This document shows, in pieces, positions 62,182 through 64,000 of a DNA stretch of 64,000 nucleotides (its first letter is position 1; the number at the start of each line of letters is the position of its first letter). The position numbers were made by a program, and so were the translations under genes. The DNA lies in assembly GCA_003864495.1 (NCBI GenBank), contig ML133488.1, forward strand, positions 2,363,193 through 2,427,192, written 5' to 3'. The DNA comes from Nemopilema nomurai. Taxonomy: Eukaryota; Cnidaria; Scyphozoa; Rhizostomeae; Rhizostomatidae. Under the pieces are notes generated by a model. That model was not told where the DNA came from. It searched no databases and worked only from the letters and a program-made list of their open reading frames with translations.

Positions 62182-64000
62182 TTAACGAATAGAGGAGGCT
62201 TCGAAGGTCCGCAACTTACTGTTCTCGCTTTGTTTCCTTAATTTTCTTCTTTTTCTTCGTTCTATGCTTGCTAATTCTGTTTTCAGTTTTCCATATAACT
62301 TTTGAATATCGTAGATTCTTCCTTGAATGACACTAATGCGCTCAGCTGCCTCTAGCTGCGATAGCTCACCTGGAAAAAGCACACCGTTAAATTTCAAGAT
62401 ATCTAGAAAACTTCAGCCTATAAAAGAACTTCGAAAAAAACGAAAGATTCGAAAGATCGGCATATATTCGAATACAATAAGGATAGATCATTGTAGGATT
62501 TCGAGCATCTGCGATTCAACATGGCAAACAATATCCGTTTGAGTGAATTAAGCATAGACGGTAGCCCTATACGTGCAAGAGAAGACTCGAGACAGGAATT
62601 TAGTGGAATTAGCATTGACTTGAGTGCATCGTCTTCCACAATAGCCTGCAGGATTTGTCAAGACAGTAAAAACGTAGCAGAGCAGTTGATTTCGCCATGC
62701 AGATGTTCAGGCAGTATGGGCCTAGTCCACAAAGCTTGTCTGGAGAAGTGGCTAGGGCACTCAGGAAGCAACAAGTGCGAGGTTTGCCAATTTGAATTTC
62801 AAACTGAACGCAAATCAAAACCTTTCAGATTATGGTTGCAAGAAAGAGGCCAGTCTCGTGAGCGGCGGTACTTCGTCATTGACGCCCTGTGCTTCACATT
62901 GCTGACACCCCTGGGGTGCATAAGCTCGTGGCTATGCATACAGGGCGCTAGAGATTATTATCATACGACAGACAAGTGGACTGGCTTCGGTTTAATCATG
63001 CTGTCTACGTTCTTGTCCTTGATGTATATATTCTGGGCATTGATCACCTTTCGTTTTCACATCGAGGCATTTCGAAAATGGCAGAGAAAGAATCAGATTG
63101 TTCACATTGTTCTTGAAAACAACAGAGAGTCCATCCAAGAAACTGAAATAGTTTAAACAATTTGCTGTACAAATTTTCTATAAAAAGCCATTACGATGTT
63201 TATTGTTGTGCACGTTCGACTTCCTGTTTTGATGAGCATCGAGACGTACGTATTTATTCCAAGAAAACCTTTTGTTGTCATGAAAGCACAAACGCAAGGC
63301 TCTAATGAAAGAGCAATCAGATGAACAGCGTTGAAAATAAAAGGGGGCTAAGTCAGATGAACAGCATTGAAAAAAAACTGCGATTAACGGAGGGGTAAAA
63401 ATTAATTCAGTAAAAGTCTTCATGGAATACAGGTACGATTGAAAGGAATGTTGATGACTGCATAATTCATGATGCATCGATCAACCCTCTGTTTGTTGCC
63501 CTCTAATTTGTAGATTTAACAAGATAAAAAACAAACAAAAACGCTGCCTTACCTAAATCAGAAACAAAGTCGAATTTCTCCTTTTCGAATTCTGAAGTCG
63601 AGCTGTGTTTGCTTCCTCTTCGGAAAGGACTCTGCTGGCTGTTCTCGCTCTCGCTGGCGTCGGCGACTGAACAGCTGACTCCGCGTCGTCTCCTCTTTCT
63701 TTCTCGCCTCTTTCTGCGACGATCTCGTTCCGGCGTTGAATGACTGACAGACGGTGATACCATTTCATTCCTTTGATCTTGTTTGCCTCGCACTGGCGAC
63801 GAATTCACTTCTTTCATTTTTCGCTGTTTCTCTGCGTCAATTGCTGCCGCTCGCTGCAAAATGTCAACAACATGCTCCATACAAGTTAGTCCATTACTGT
63901 TTTCCATCTCGGAGTCTTCCACGTTATTGTTCTCAACTTTCATCTTCTTTACGTTATCACTTGCATCCATGTTTTCTTTATCCGAAGCCTTTTTATCATT
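62182..64000 (-). CDS. ARID4-like chromatin protein, C-terminal exons (5' part outside window)
   Basis: Two exons on the minus strand: 63553 to the window edge (open through 64000) and 62182-62369 with TAA at 62182-62184. The join is phase 1 (GTAAGG donor at 63552, CAG acceptor at 62370-62372). The upstream exon is low-complexity, with Ser/Glu runs and a strongly basic DRRRKRRERKRRRR segment. The last exon encodes a 62-residue coiled coil (LSQLEAAERISVIQGRIYDI) ending in basic ASIERRKRRKLRK. That ending resembles the C-terminus of ARID4A/ARID4B (SIN3-HDAC complex, nucleus), where a similar helix precedes a SIDRRRKR-type run. The match is from memory of the family and needs an alignment. No ARID, Tudor or chromo domain lies in the window. 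The last intron (62370-63552) contains the MARCH gene on the other strand. Confidence 0.55.
62521..63156 (+). CDS. Membrane RING-CH E3 ubiquitin ligase (MARCH2/3-like), intronless
   Basis: A single uninterrupted frame of 211 residues. The RING-CH zinc finger is C4HC3: C43, C46, C60, C62, H70, C73, C86, C89 (ACRICQDS, SPCRCSGSMGLVHKACLEKW, CEVCQFEF). Two membrane spans follow at about 118-141 and 155-178, separated by a short loop (ARDYYHTTDKW) that should face the lumen. The cytosolic tail ends ETEIV. This is the layout of vertebrate MARCHF2/MARCHF3, which ubiquitinate membrane cargo in endosomes; human MARCHF2 is about 246 residues. The ATG is in good context (TTCAACATGG). The possible poly(A) signal is at 63336-63341. 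No introns interrupt it, unlike vertebrate relatives, so retroposition is possible. Confidence 0.92.
   Translation: MANNIRLSELSIDGSPIRAREDSRQEFSGISIDLSASSSTIACRICQDSKNVAEQLISPCRCSGSMGLVHKACLEKWLGHSGSNKCEVCQFEFQTERKSKPFRLWLQERGQSRERRYFVIDALCFTLLTPLGCISSWLCIQGARDYYHTTDKWTGFGLIMLSTFLSLMYIFWALITFRFHIEAFRKWQRKNQIVHIVLENNRESIQETEIV
63336..63341 (+). terminator. Possible polyadenylation signal of the MARCH-like gene
   Basis: AATAAA 180 nt after the stop codon, the first canonical signal on the + strand downstream. Confidence 0.35.

Overview
The window is animal nuclear DNA. It is AT-rich, its genes are split by many GT-AG introns, and it carries a DM-domain (DMRT) transcription factor, a SAGA-type ADA2 adaptor, a membrane RING-CH ubiquitin ligase, a cluster of calmodulin-like genes and many short non-autonomous DNA transposons. 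Gene spacing and MITE load fit an early-branching metazoan, most likely a cnidarian. That placement is inference; nothing in the sequence proves a species.

Layout: (1) 1-1306, + strand, the last exons of a coiled-coil protein. (2) 3206-12897, + strand, a complete TADA2B (ADA2b) gene reconstructed from 21 coding exons with consistent phases (441 codons), holding a tRNA-Ala(CGC) gene on the opposite strand in one intron. (3) 14786-33935, - strand, four head-to-tail EF-hand genes. In transcription order they are called D, C, B and A here. A, B and C share a start motif MSYWGS and an identical exon grid (37, 144 and 246 nt internal exons), and they carry systematically altered calcium loops. D has four canonical loops. 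(4) 33.9-47.3 kb, a gene-poor stretch with several MITEs. (5) 47324-54362, + strand, a DMRTA/DMRT4-5-type gene with DM and DMA domains in three exons. DR1-like nuclear-receptor sites lie around its first exon. (6) 54.4-62.2 kb, mostly without recognisable genes, with one unresolved open region near 58.1-58.7 kb. (7) 62182-64000, - strand, the 3' end of a gene resembling ARID4. An intronless MARCH2/3-like E3 ligase gene (62521-63156, + strand) is nested in its last intron.

The most unusual content is the EF-hand cluster. Three neighbouring paralogs keep the four-EF-hand fold but share the same defects in loops 1, 3 and 4, and A has also lost loop 2. This looks like a lineage-specific set of calmodulin-like proteins with reduced or rewired calcium binding. 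Second is the nested gene pair at 62-64 kb. Third is the set of non-autonomous transposons with readable target-site duplications: TAA (Harbinger-like), 8 bp (hAT-like, three copies of two families), 9 bp (Mutator-like), TTAA and TA types. All exon boundaries were worked out by eye from splice signals, reading phase and family resemblance; no alignment or transcript data were available.
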